In this document: in pieces, positions 9,311 to 17,746 of the stretch
How the letters are laid out: each line of letters begins with the position of its first letter
Position numbering within the stretch: position 1 is the first letter of the stretch
NCBI GenBank assembly: GCA_023229645.1
Contig: JALNYU010000023.1
Span: forward strand, 1-61,575
Length of the DNA: 61,575 bases
Source of the DNA: Nevskia sp.
GTDB lineage: Bacteria > Pseudomonadota > Gammaproteobacteria > Nevskiales > Nevskiaceae
Direction: 5' to 3'
Position numbers and translations under genes: made by a program
Notes under the pieces: generated by a model
What the model was told of the DNA's origin: nothing
What the model saw: only the letters and a program-made list of their open reading frames with translations
Database searches by the model: none

Positions 9311-10120
9311 TCAATTTTGACGCACCGGGTCGTCCCGGCGAGTGGGGTCCATGCGGGCCGGGTCGTCCCGGCCGGACTCAAGATCGGCGTCCGGCGTGCG
9401 GCGCCGGTGTACTTCAATGTTTTGCGTAATCGTGGCGCCGTAGCGCTGCCGCTCTTCTGGCCGATTGCGTAGGCGGTCAAGCACGACCACGCGCGTACCG
9501 AGAAAAAAGGCTTCCCGCAGATCGTGCGTGACCATGACGATAGTGACGCCGCGCTCGCGCCAAAGCCGGCGCATCAAGGTGTGGATTTCACTGCGGATGC
9601 CGGGATCGAGCGCGCCGAACGGCTCGTCGAGCAGCAGCACGCGCGGCTTGCAAATCAGCGCCTGCGCCAGCGCCAAGCGTTGCTGCATGCCGCCGGATAA
9701 CTGCGCCGGGTATTTCTGCTCAGACTCGGCCAAGCCCACTTCTGCCAGCAGCGCCCGCGCGGCATCAATCGCCCGCCGCCGCGGCGCGCCGAACAAGCGC
9801 CCGAGCAGCGGCGCTGCGGCCAACTCGGCGCCGAGCAGCACATTGCCGAGCACAGTTAAATGCGGGAACACCGAATACCGCTGGAAGACCACGCCGCGAT
9901 CCGGGCCGGGCTCGTCCGGCATCGGCGCACCATCCAGCATGATGCTGCCGCGTGTCGGCCGCTCCTGCCCCAGCAACAAACGCAGGAATGTAGTCTTGCC
10001 GCAGCCAGACGGGCCGACGATCGCGACAAACGCGCCGGACTCGATTTCCAGATTAATCCGCTCAAGCACGATCTGGCCGGTGTATTCCATCCAGACATTA
10101 CGAATGCTCAGCGCGCTCAT
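9311..10120 (-). CDS. ABC transporter ATP-binding protein (TauB/SsuB-like) of the guanidine operon
   Basis: A 269-residue nucleotide-binding subunit. Walker A is GPSGCGKTTFLRLLLG, the signature is LSGGMQQRLALAQAL, Walker B is VLLLDEPFGALD, and the switch histidine is in MVTHDLREA. The start at 10120 (MSALSIRNVWMEYTG) overlaps the permease stop by 4 bp; the open frame extends much further upstream but lacks homology-like sequence there. With the permease and binding protein it forms an importer of the nitrate/sulfonate/taurine class commonly found beside urea/guanidine carboxylases. The cargo is inferred to be guanidine or a related small nitrogen compound. Confidence 0.92.
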   Translation of the reverse strand: MSALSIRNVWMEYTGQIVLERINLEIESGAFVAIVGPSGCGKTTFLRLLLGQERPTRGSIMLDGAPMPDEPGPDRGVVFQRYSVFPHLTVLGNVLLGAELAAAPLLGRLFGAPRRRAIDAARALLAEVGLAESEQKYPAQLSGGMQQRLALAQALICKPRVLLLDEPFGALDPGIRSEIHTLMRRLWRERGVTIVMVTHDLREAFFLGTRVVVLDRLRNRPEERQRYGATITQNIEVHRRRTPDADLESGRDDPARMDPTRRDDPVRQN

Positions 10121-10938
10121 CCCTGATGCCCGGCGCCGTGCGCCCACCGGAAAACGCGGCGCGAAATGCTGGCCAGCGCGGTGTCCATCAAATACGCCAA
10201 TAACGTGATCCACGCGACGTACGGCAGGATCACGTCCATCGCCAAATAACGGCGCACGAGAAAGATGCGGTAGCCGAGCCCGTTCTCGGCCGAAATTGCT
10301 TCGGCTGAGATCAGAAATAAGAAGGCTGGCCCCAGCGCCAAGCGCAATGATTCGATCAAACGCGGCAGCGCCTGCGGTAACGCGATGCGCAGCAGCACTT
10401 GCCACGTGGATGCGCCGAGCGTCTGCGCTTTCACGATCTGCTCGCGCGGCAGCTTGCCGACCGCCAGCGCCAGGTCGCGCACCAAACAAGGCGCAACGCC
10501 GACGACGATCAACACCACTTTTGATAGCTCGCCGAGGCCGAAGATGATGAACAAGATCGGCAGCAGCGCCATCGGTGGAATCATCGACAGCACCGTCGTC
10601 AGCGGCGCCAGCAGCGCGTTCACCATCGGCAATAAACCAATCGCCAACCCAAACACCAGCGCGATTGCCACCGCGCCGCCAATGCCGATGGCCAAGCGCT
10701 GCAGGCTGGCGCCGGTATCGGACCAAAACACGTATTCGCCGGTTCGCTTATCTGGCGTCAATGCGGTGCGTTCAACCGCGGACACCATCGCCACCAACGG
10801 CGGCAGCACTTTGTCGTCCGGATTCTCGGCGTGCCGCAACGTCGCGCCGATGCCGTAGAGCAGCGCCAGCAGCACGAACGGTAGCAGCGCCAGCGGCCAG
10901 CGCAGCCAGCCCGGCTGTATGTTGATCAAACGGCGCAC
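10117..10938 (-). CDS. ABC transporter permease of the guanidine operon
   Basis: A 273-residue inner-membrane permease with about six hydrophobic segments (WPLALLPFVLLALLYGIGA, AIALVFGLAIGLLPMVNALL, MALLPILFIIFGLGELSKVV). The EAA-type loop is visible as KAQTLGASTWQVLLRIALPQ, the site that contacts the ATPase. It belongs to the TauC/SsuC binding-protein-dependent class. It lies between the binding-protein and ATPase genes, 24 bp after the former and overlapping the latter by 4 bp. A charged cytoplasmic loop around 40-75 (ATLRHAENPDDKVLPP) is typical of the permeases that accompany urea-carboxylase clusters. Confidence 0.91.
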   Translation of the reverse strand: MRRLINIQPGWLRWPLALLPFVLLALLYGIGATLRHAENPDDKVLPPLVAMVSAVERTALTPDKRTGEYVFWSDTGASLQRLAIGIGGAVAIALVFGLAIGLLPMVNALLAPLTTVLSMIPPMALLPILFIIFGLGELSKVVLIVVGVAPCLVRDLALAVGKLPREQIVKAQTLGASTWQVLLRIALPQALPRLIESLRLALGPAFLFLISAEAISAENGLGYRIFLVRRYLAMDVILPYVAWITLLAYLMDTALASISRRVFRWAHGAGHQG

Positions 10939-10962
10939 GGCGATCTCCGATCTACACTCGGA

Positions 10963-12036
10963 TTAGAGTTTGCCGTCGGCCGCCAGCTTCATGTAAGTGG
11001 AATCAAAACGCAGCTTGATGTTCTTTGGGTTGCCGAGCGTCGCCCCGCCTGGGAACGCAATGCCGACGACATCCTTATTGGCAACGCCTTCGCCGAGCAG
11101 GCCGTGGTCGAACGAAAAGCTGCGGACCAAGTCCATCGTTTTAACCAGCTTGGCGTCATCGGTAAACGCGGCGGCTTCGGCTGGCGTATAGAACAGCTTC
11201 GTCGTCTTAACTTGACCTTCAAAGCTTGCGACAGAGGCCCCGGATAACTTTGCCATCGCCTCGCGCGCTGCCTTGCCCGGCGCGCCTTGATCCTGCATTA
11301 ATTTCAACGTGTCGTACCAGATGCCGACCAGTGCTTTGCCGAGATTGGGATTGCCTTTTAGCGTCTGCGTATTCACCGCCAGAGTGTCGATGATTTCGCC
11401 TGGGATTTTGCTGGAATCGAATACCAGCGTCGCGCTCGGCTCGGCCTTAATTTCGGAGAGCTGCGGGTTCCACGTTACCAACGCTGTGGTGTCTTTGGCT
11501 TTGTACGCCGAGACGATATCGGCATCGGACGTGTTAACAGTGGTGATGTCTTTCTCGCTCAAACCGACGCCAGCCAAACCGCGCGCCAACAGATAATGCG
11601 AAACCGAGAATTGTACGAGCGCGACTTTCTGGCCTTTGATGTCGGCCAGCTGTTTCTTATTCTTAAGAATAATACCGTCGTTGCCATTGGAATAGTCGCC
11701 GACAATTAACGCAGTGGTGTCAATGCCGCCTGCGGCTGGGATTGTCAGCGCATCCATATTGGTAACGGTAACGCCATCGAATTTGCCGGCGGTGTATTGG
11801 TTGATCGACTCAACGTAATCGTTGATCTGCGTGACGTGAATCTTAAGGCCGTACTTATCACTCCATTTCTTGACGATGCCAGCTTGATCGGCATACGGCC
11901 ACGGCATCCAGCCGACGTAGATCGACCACGCGATATTGAATTCTTTGCGTGGCGCAGCCTGCGCCGGCAACGCAAAAGCGGCCACAGACAACAGCGCGGC
12001 CAGCAAAAATCTCGAGTAATTTTTTAGGTATGTCAT
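10963..12036 (-). CDS. Periplasmic substrate-binding protein of the guanidine ABC importer
   Basis: A 358-residue NMT1/TauA-like solute-binding protein with a Sec signal peptide (MTYLKNYSRFLLAALLSVAA, then FALPAQA). The mature protein begins APRKEFNIAWSIYVGWMPWP, which matches the binding proteins of urea-carboxylase regions rather than true taurine binders. The start at 12036 is chosen because GAGGA lies eight bases upstream; that Shine-Dalgarno can pair with an upstream strand (see 12041-12076). It is the first gene of the operon that runs to atzF at 2440, directly under the guanidine-I riboswitch at 12118-12238. Confidence 0.92.
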   Translation of the reverse strand: MTYLKNYSRFLLAALLSVAAFALPAQAAPRKEFNIAWSIYVGWMPWPYADQAGIVKKWSDKYGLKIHVTQINDYVESINQYTAGKFDGVTVTNMDALTIPAAGGIDTTALIVGDYSNGNDGIILKNKKQLADIKGQKVALVQFSVSHYLLARGLAGVGLSEKDITTVNTSDADIVSAYKAKDTTALVTWNPQLSEIKAEPSATLVFDSSKIPGEIIDTLAVNTQTLKGNPNLGKALVGIWYDTLKLMQDQGAPGKAAREAMAKLSGASVASFEGQVKTTKLFYTPAEAAAFTDDAKLVKTMDLVRSFSFDHGLLGEGVANKDVVGIAFPGGATLGNPKNIKLRFDSTYMKLAADGKL

Positions 12037-12040
12037 GCTG

Positions 12041-12076
12041 CAATCCTCACGGTACCGGACGTTAGACGGAGGATTG
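12041..12076 (-). promoter_or_regulatory. Ribosome-site-sequestering hairpin (riboswitch expression platform)
   Basis: On the minus strand CAATCCTC (12076-12069) is perfectly complementary to GAGGATTG (12048-12041), which contains the Shine-Dalgarno of the binding-protein gene. The two are separated by 20 nt. The hairpin would hide the ribosome site, so ligand control could act on translation. The pairing is seen directly; its role is inferred. The same arrangement recurs before the porin gene. Confidence 0.65.
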
Positions 12077-12117
12077 GCGGAGTTCGGGTGCAGAAACACT
12101 CGTACTCAGCCAAGCCT

Positions 12118-12238
12118 GGCTGGTCGAGGTCTCCCGGGCTTTTATCCCGCCGTGCACCTGAGTCTTACACTCAGACGGTAGCTCTCGGACCTGACGTAAC
12201 TCGCGTTGCGAGCAACCGGAACCCTAGCTACCAACTCA
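12118..12238 (-). promoter_or_regulatory. Guanidine-I (ykkC) riboswitch, copy 1
   Basis: The minus-strand leader carries the conserved blocks of the ykkC class I guanidine aptamer in order: CTAGGGTTCCG, then GGTCCGAGAGCTACC, then ACGGCGGGATAAAAGCCCGG followed by GAGACC. A short hairpin (CAGCCAAGCCTGGCTG on the plus strand, 12107-12122) follows the aptamer. Guanidine binding normally turns such switches on. The leader precedes the transporter, deiminase, carboxylase and allophanate hydrolase operon. A possible -10 (CATAAT) lies on the minus strand just upstream, near 12260. Confidence 0.95.
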
Positions 12239-12427
12239 TTGCTTTAAGCAGCAAACATTATGCCATTTACATTGCGCTGCGACAGCGCTGTTTTAGTTCC
12301 ATTTCTCCAAATCACCCGCGTGGAGTTCACCGCCTATCGCGCCATAGATGTGCAAAATAAGCGCTTAAATGGTGCATCACTGATTCCACCATTACTTTAT
12401 ATAGAGCCCGCAGCGCCGGCGCTATTA

Positions 12428-12473
12428 TTGATTCGGCGGCTTAGCCTTAAACGAGAGGATGCCGCCGAATCAA
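12428..12473. repeat. Perfect 13-bp stem hairpin, terminator-like, related to the dispersed repeat
   Basis: TTGATTCGGCGGC (12428-12440) and its exact complement (12461-12473) enclose 20 bp. It lies 8 bp beyond the porin stop on the minus strand and could stop transcription of that gene, though no T-run follows. The arm TTATTGATTCGGC matches the ends of the dispersed element family, so it may instead be a short or decayed copy. Confidence 0.65.
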
Positions 12474-12480
12474 GTCACGC

Positions 12481-13806
12481 TCAAAATTTATAAATGACCT
12501 TGACCGCAACGTCGGCTTGGTTATCGGCCGAGCCCGGCCCGTTCAAGTTCGGATCCGGGAAGACTCTATTGCCTGAAACGTCATAGCGGAATTCGGCGAG
12601 AATGTCGAAAGCGCTGAGCCCAGACTTGCGCTTGTACGCTTGGTAATCGACCGTCACCGTCGCTTCTTCGAGGTCGCATTTGTCGCTGCTCTTCGGGCAC
12701 GCCACGACATTCTTGGTCGATAGATATTCGCCGCGCAGCGTCGCTTTCCATTGCGGTGCGAATTGATAACCGAGCCAGGTGCCGATACCCGCAGCGTAGA
12801 TATCCGCGCCGTTGCCGGATGCGCGGTACCAGTCGGCGTTGAAGCTCAGCGATAGCGGTTCGCTCAACTGAAAGATCGCGATGGCGTCTAAATAATTGGT
12901 TCGGACCGACGGCCCCGCACCTTCAAAACCGTAGTATTCGTACAGCGCCAACGTCGTCGAGCTAGACGGCGCGTAGGATGCGCCAAATTCCAAAGTCTTC
13001 TGCTTGTTGTCGTCCGTCGCCCGGCCGCCCGTGGCACTATTGCTGACGCCGAGATACGTGGTAACGCGATCGCCGATTTTGTACGAAGCCCGAATGCCGG
13101 TATGGGCGAACGGTTCTGCGAGTTGGAATAGCAACGAGCGCGAGGCATTGGCATCCAACGCGCTATCGACAACTTCGAGCCCGGCGAGCGTCCAAAACCG
13201 GCCGGCGATAACGGTGATCGGGCCGTTCGCATACTGCACAAACGCCTGCCCCAGCGCGAATTTGCCGCCGCCATCGCCGTAGCTGCCGTTAACGCCTTGC
13301 GCATCATTGCCGGCGAGCACCGTGACGAACGCACCGAAGCCTTTAGTCGGTTGGTAGCCGAGGTTCAACAAGGCTTGATTGAATGTGAATGAGTCACTTT
13401 GGCTATCGAACGCGCGATACGCCAACGTCGGCCCCTGATTATTGATTCGGCCACAAAATAGTTGAACGAGGTGCTACGCGGCAATTTGAGATCGCACTTT
13501 TTCGAGACGGCGGAGTGGCCGAATTAATAAAAAAATTAAATTGCTTTGTTATTGATCCGGCCATTTCTCGCTTTCTCGGAAGTGCGGCATCCGGTTTGGC
13601 ATTGCACTGTCTTTATTCAACTACTTAATGGCCGGATCAATAAAGCCATGCGTAAACGAAGCTTCTGCGTGGCCGGTTGCGGTGATGCCGGAGGCTTCGA
13701 AGACCTCTGAGAGATCGGTCGCCGAAGCCGCCATCGGCAACAACGCTGCGCCTAGCACGGTGCCGGCCAGCGCGTAATAACGGAAGGGTGATGTCGTTTT
13801 CTGCAT
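12481..13806 (-). pseudogene. Guanidine-riboswitch-controlled outer-membrane beta-barrel porin, disrupted by a miniature element
   Basis: The N-terminal part (from ATG 13806) has a signal peptide (MQKTTSPFRYYALAGTVLGA, then LPMAASA) followed by GITATGHAEASFTHGF. The barrel continues from about 13438 (QGPTLAYRAFDSQSDSF) to a C-terminal VKVIYKF, the usual outer-membrane end with phenylalanine. Between them lies a TA-flanked insert (13442-13640) that brings in-frame stops (for example at 13621-13623). Deleting the insert plus one TA joins the halves in frame as EASFTHGFNQGPTLAYRAF, giving about 374 residues. The gene follows its own ykkC riboswitch, so it was probably an outer-membrane entry route for guanidine or related compounds. 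The C-terminal fragment alone lacks a signal peptide and should not reach the outer membrane. Confidence 0.88.
13442..13640. mobile_element. Composite TA-flanked miniature element inserted in the porin gene
   Basis: TA dinucleotides at 13440-13441 and 13641-13642 bound the insert. It contains two palindrome-ended units. Unit one (13439-13530) has arms TTATTGATTCGGCCAC and GTGGCCGAATTAATAA. Unit two (13549-13643) has arms TTATTGATCCGGCCATT and its exact complement. They are separated by an 18-bp AT-rich spacer. Unit two matches 47208-47302 in opposite orientation at 93 of 95 positions. No transposase is encoded. The arms match the outer end of the IS630-like element at 61436, and TA is the IS630 target, so a non-autonomous derivative is the likely identity. 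Confidence 0.82.
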
Positions 13807-13812
13807 GGTTCT

Positions 13813-13844
13813 ATCCTCATACTTCAGAGTAGTGAAGCGAGGAC
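13813..13844 (-). promoter_or_regulatory. Ribosome-site hairpin before the porin gene
   Basis: On the minus strand GTCCTC (13844-13839) can pair with GAGGAT (13818-13813), the ribosome site of the porin gene, with one G-U pair. The helix is supported by the inner pairing CTTCA with TGAAG. This mirrors the hairpin at 12041-12076 and supports translational control by both guanidine switches. Confidence 0.55.
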
Positions 13845-13883
13845 TGGTGCACGGGCAAAAATGGAAACCGTCACACAGCCAGT

Positions 13884-14005
13884 CCTGGCTGGATGAGGTC
13901 TCCCGGGCTTTTATCCCGCCGTGCGACCGGGCTGGTATTGGCCCGGCTGGCAGCTCTCGGACCAGACACACCGCTCACGCAGCGCCGGAACCCTAGCCAC
14001 CAACT
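13884..14005 (-). promoter_or_regulatory. Guanidine-I (ykkC) riboswitch, copy 2
   Basis: The same conserved blocks as copy 1 are present on the minus strand: GTGGCTAGGGTTCCGG, CTGGTCCGAGAGCTGCCAGC, ACGGCGGGATAAAAGCCCGG and GAGACC. The variable stem between blocks two and three differs in sequence but not in pairing (CAGCCGGGCC...GGCCCGG type). A following hairpin CAGCCAGTCCTGGCTG (13877-13892, plus strand) resembles that of copy 1. It controls the porin gene that is now interrupted. Confidence 0.95.
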
Positions 14006-14154
14006 CGAGCTTTCCGACCGCAAAAGCCGCGCCAATTTTCGGCGAAATTGCGTGCATCTATTCGAAAATAGGAAATTCCGCCGCGCTTCCACCTCGCAGC
14101 GCCGGCATCGAACAGCGCCCGGCGATAACACTGGCCGAGCGCTGAGGAGTCCGC

Positions 14155-14700
14155 TTAGTGACGCAGCGTCGGATACCCTTCGACGAACACCCAGTCCGTT
14201 GCCTTCGCCGGCACGTGGCAGGTTTCGCAGTCTTTGTGGAAGTCGGTGGAGGCGTTCTTGCCCGGCGCCTTGGCGTCGAACAACGCCCAACCCCAGCCGT
14301 TGCCCCAACTGGCGTTATCGGCAAAACGGCCTTTGCTGTCTTTCACCATCACGAACCAGACTTTGTTATCGCCGGCCCATACGCCGGTGCCGGTGGTTTT
14401 GACGCCGTGCTCGACGGCACGGATTTCTTTGACCAGCGTCGCGCCATCCGGCCAATGGCCGGTCTTGCGGTAAGCGGCGGCGTCTGATGGCCGCGCGTAA
14501 ACATCATGAAAGCCCTGGCCCGGCGCGCCTTCCTGGTCGATAACCCAGGAGCCGAGGTGCGTCCAACCGGTGCGGAAATCTTTTGGCAGACTGATACCGC
14601 CGTGGCCATCGACGTACGGCGAAAAGGCTTTATCGGCGGCGACAGCGGAGGCGCTGACCGCGATTGCAATCGCGAGCGCCGAAACGGTTTTGCGCAGCAT
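14155..14700 (-). CDS. Cytochrome P460 family protein
   Basis: A 181-residue periplasmic haem protein with signal peptide (MLRKTVSALAIAIAVSASAV, then AA). The c-type haem motif is CETCH near the C-terminus, followed by VPAKATDWVFVEGYPTLR, a hallmark of the P460 family. Members oxidise hydroxylamine and/or handle NO, using a haem cross-linked to a lysine. The start at 14700 is set by GAGGA nine bases upstream and the signal peptide. It is 137 bp downstream of a Crp/Fnr-type regulator on the same strand, which may control it. Confidence 0.87.
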   Translation of the reverse strand: MLRKTVSALAIAIAVSASAVAADKAFSPYVDGHGGISLPKDFRTGWTHLGSWVIDQEGAPGQGFHDVYARPSDAAAYRKTGHWPDGATLVKEIRAVEHGVKTTGTGVWAGDNKVWFVMVKDSKGRFADNASWGNGWGWALFDAKAPGKNASTDFHKDCETCHVPAKATDWVFVEGYPTLRH

Positions 14701-14837
14701 GAAATCATCCTCAAATCGGTCGTTGCCGAATCGCAACGGCGCGAGTTTCGGCGCGCCGCGCTGGCCTGTCTGTCTGCCGGATGACAATTGCCGAGATTGG
14801 CAGCGGCTGGCGTCTGTACCAGACCGCGTCTGCAAGC

Positions 14838-15410
14838 CTAGTCGAGCAGCTTGGCGAATACCGAGCGCTGCTCGATGCAGATGTATTCGCGGGTGTAGGC
14901 AACGAGCTTTTCGCTGCGCCAGCGGTTCAGGGTTGCGGTGACCACCGGCCGGCTGACGCCGGATAGCTCGGCCAATTCTTGGTGCGTCAGCCGCACGTCG
15001 ATTTCATGACCGTGCCGGCAGTGCTGGCCGCAGATTTCAGTGAGATCCAACAACACCGCCGCCAGCCGCGCCCGAACGTCCATAAACAGCAGCGCTTCCA
15101 AACGCTGTTCGAGCAAGCGCTGGCGCCGCGCCAGAGAAGCGATCACCGCCGCGCTATCGTCGGCTGAGGCGCGCAGCGCCGCCGGCTCCAGCCGCCGCAG
15201 CTGCACCGCGCCTTTGGCGACGGCGGACTCCGCGCTAACCGCCGCACCATCGAGCGCGCCAAACCAGTCCCCGGCTTTCAGCAGCGCGACGATGCCGCCA
15301 CCGCCGCCGCGATTCAGCCGCGTCAGCTTCACGTAGCCGCGCAACACGCAGTACACCGCGCTGCAGGGCTCGCCTTGGCGGTAGATCAGGCTTTGATTGC
15401 GGAGGTTCAT
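14838..15410 (-). CDS. Crp/Fnr-family transcriptional regulator
   Basis: A 190-residue protein with a short N-terminal cyclic-nucleotide-binding-like barrel (about 1-75; SLIYRQGEPCSAVYCVLRGY, LLKAGDWFGAL) and a C-terminal Crp winged helix (about 130-180; THQELAELSGVSRPVVTATL). The cysteine set for a 4Fe-4S cluster of FNR is absent, so it is more like the DNR/NnrR or nutrient-sensing branches. The domain is shorter than in Crp (about 210-220 residues). A glycine run (GGGGG) lies in the barrel. It lies between cytochrome P460 and the divergent thiC; control of the P460 gene is a reasonable guess. Confidence 0.85.
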   Translation of the reverse strand: MNLRNQSLIYRQGEPCSAVYCVLRGYVKLTRLNRGGGGGIVALLKAGDWFGALDGAAVSAESAVAKGAVQLRRLEPAALRASADDSAAVIASLARRQRLLEQRLEALLFMDVRARLAAVLLDLTEICGQHCRHGHEIDVRLTHQELAELSGVSRPVVTATLNRWRSEKLVAYTREYICIEQRSVFAKLLD

Positions 15411-15495
15411 CGTGCGCGCAGTTTAGAGCCTGCCCCTCGTCGCGCAATCGCCGCGCTTGCGGACGCGGCGCCGCTGGCCTATCGTGGTGCGGACA

Positions 15496-15585
15496 AGCTG
15501 GGGGTGCCGGCGCGGCAACGCGCAAGGCTGAGAACAAACCCTTGGAACCTGACCGTCGCCGCGTTGCGGCCGGTGTAGGGAAGGC
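15496..15585 (+). promoter_or_regulatory. TPP (thi-box) riboswitch
   Basis: The leader of thiC carries the TPP aptamer blocks in order: CTGGGGGTGCC, GGCTGAGA, CCCTTGGAACCTGA and GTGTAGGGAAG. Thiamine pyrophosphate binding should repress thiC expression. The aptamer ends about 55 bp before the thiC start. Confidence 0.95.
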
Positions 15586-15638
15586 TTAGCGGCGATGTTG
15601 CGCGCGCGTCTTCCCGTTCTGCACTTTGAGGAAGAGCC

Positions 15639-17564
<1,926 letters not shown>

Positions 17565-17578
17565 CAGCGTCATCAACA

Positions 17579-17613
17579 GTGGCGTTTGAGCCCAACCAGG
17601 GCTCGGACGCCAC
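17579..17613 (+). terminator. Hairpin downstream of thiC
   Basis: GTGGCGT...GAGCCC pairs with GGGCTC...ACGCCAC around an AACCA loop, 15 bp after the thiC stop. There is no long T-run, so termination efficiency is uncertain. Confidence 0.6.
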
Positions 17614-17703
17614 CATTTAAGGGACGTGGCGAGCGTTCAGCCCAGCACCGCTCACAGCGTCACCGCCAAGACACCCAAAAAAACCACCGTGCCAAGTGCA
17701 GGA

Positions 17704-17721
17704 CTTCGATTAACATCGAAG
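17704..17721. promoter_or_regulatory. Inverted repeat upstream of the KAP/WD40 operon
   Basis: CTTCGAT (17704-17710) and ATCGAAG (17715-17721) form a perfect 7-bp palindrome arm pair around TAAC, 25 bp before the KAP gene start. It could be an operator or a leader hairpin. The 182-bp gap between thiC and the KAP gene holds nothing else recognisable except the thiC hairpin. Confidence 0.45.
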
Positions 17722-17746
17722 CACTCGAAAAATTCCTCGTCGGTAC

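Noticed and set aside
9311..10726. A 471-residue ATPase starting at 10726
   Set aside because: The extra N-terminal 200 residues overlap the permease in another frame and look like a shadow; the ATPase begins at 10120.
12088..12360. Plus-strand open frame of 90 residues across the guanidine riboswitch
   Set aside because: The region is accounted for by the conserved aptamer on the minus strand; the translation has no protein-like features.
13439..13643. Repeats in the porin insert as a CRISPR fragment
   Set aside because: The repeats are inverted, paired and TA-flanked, with no regular direct repeats and spacers and no cas gene.
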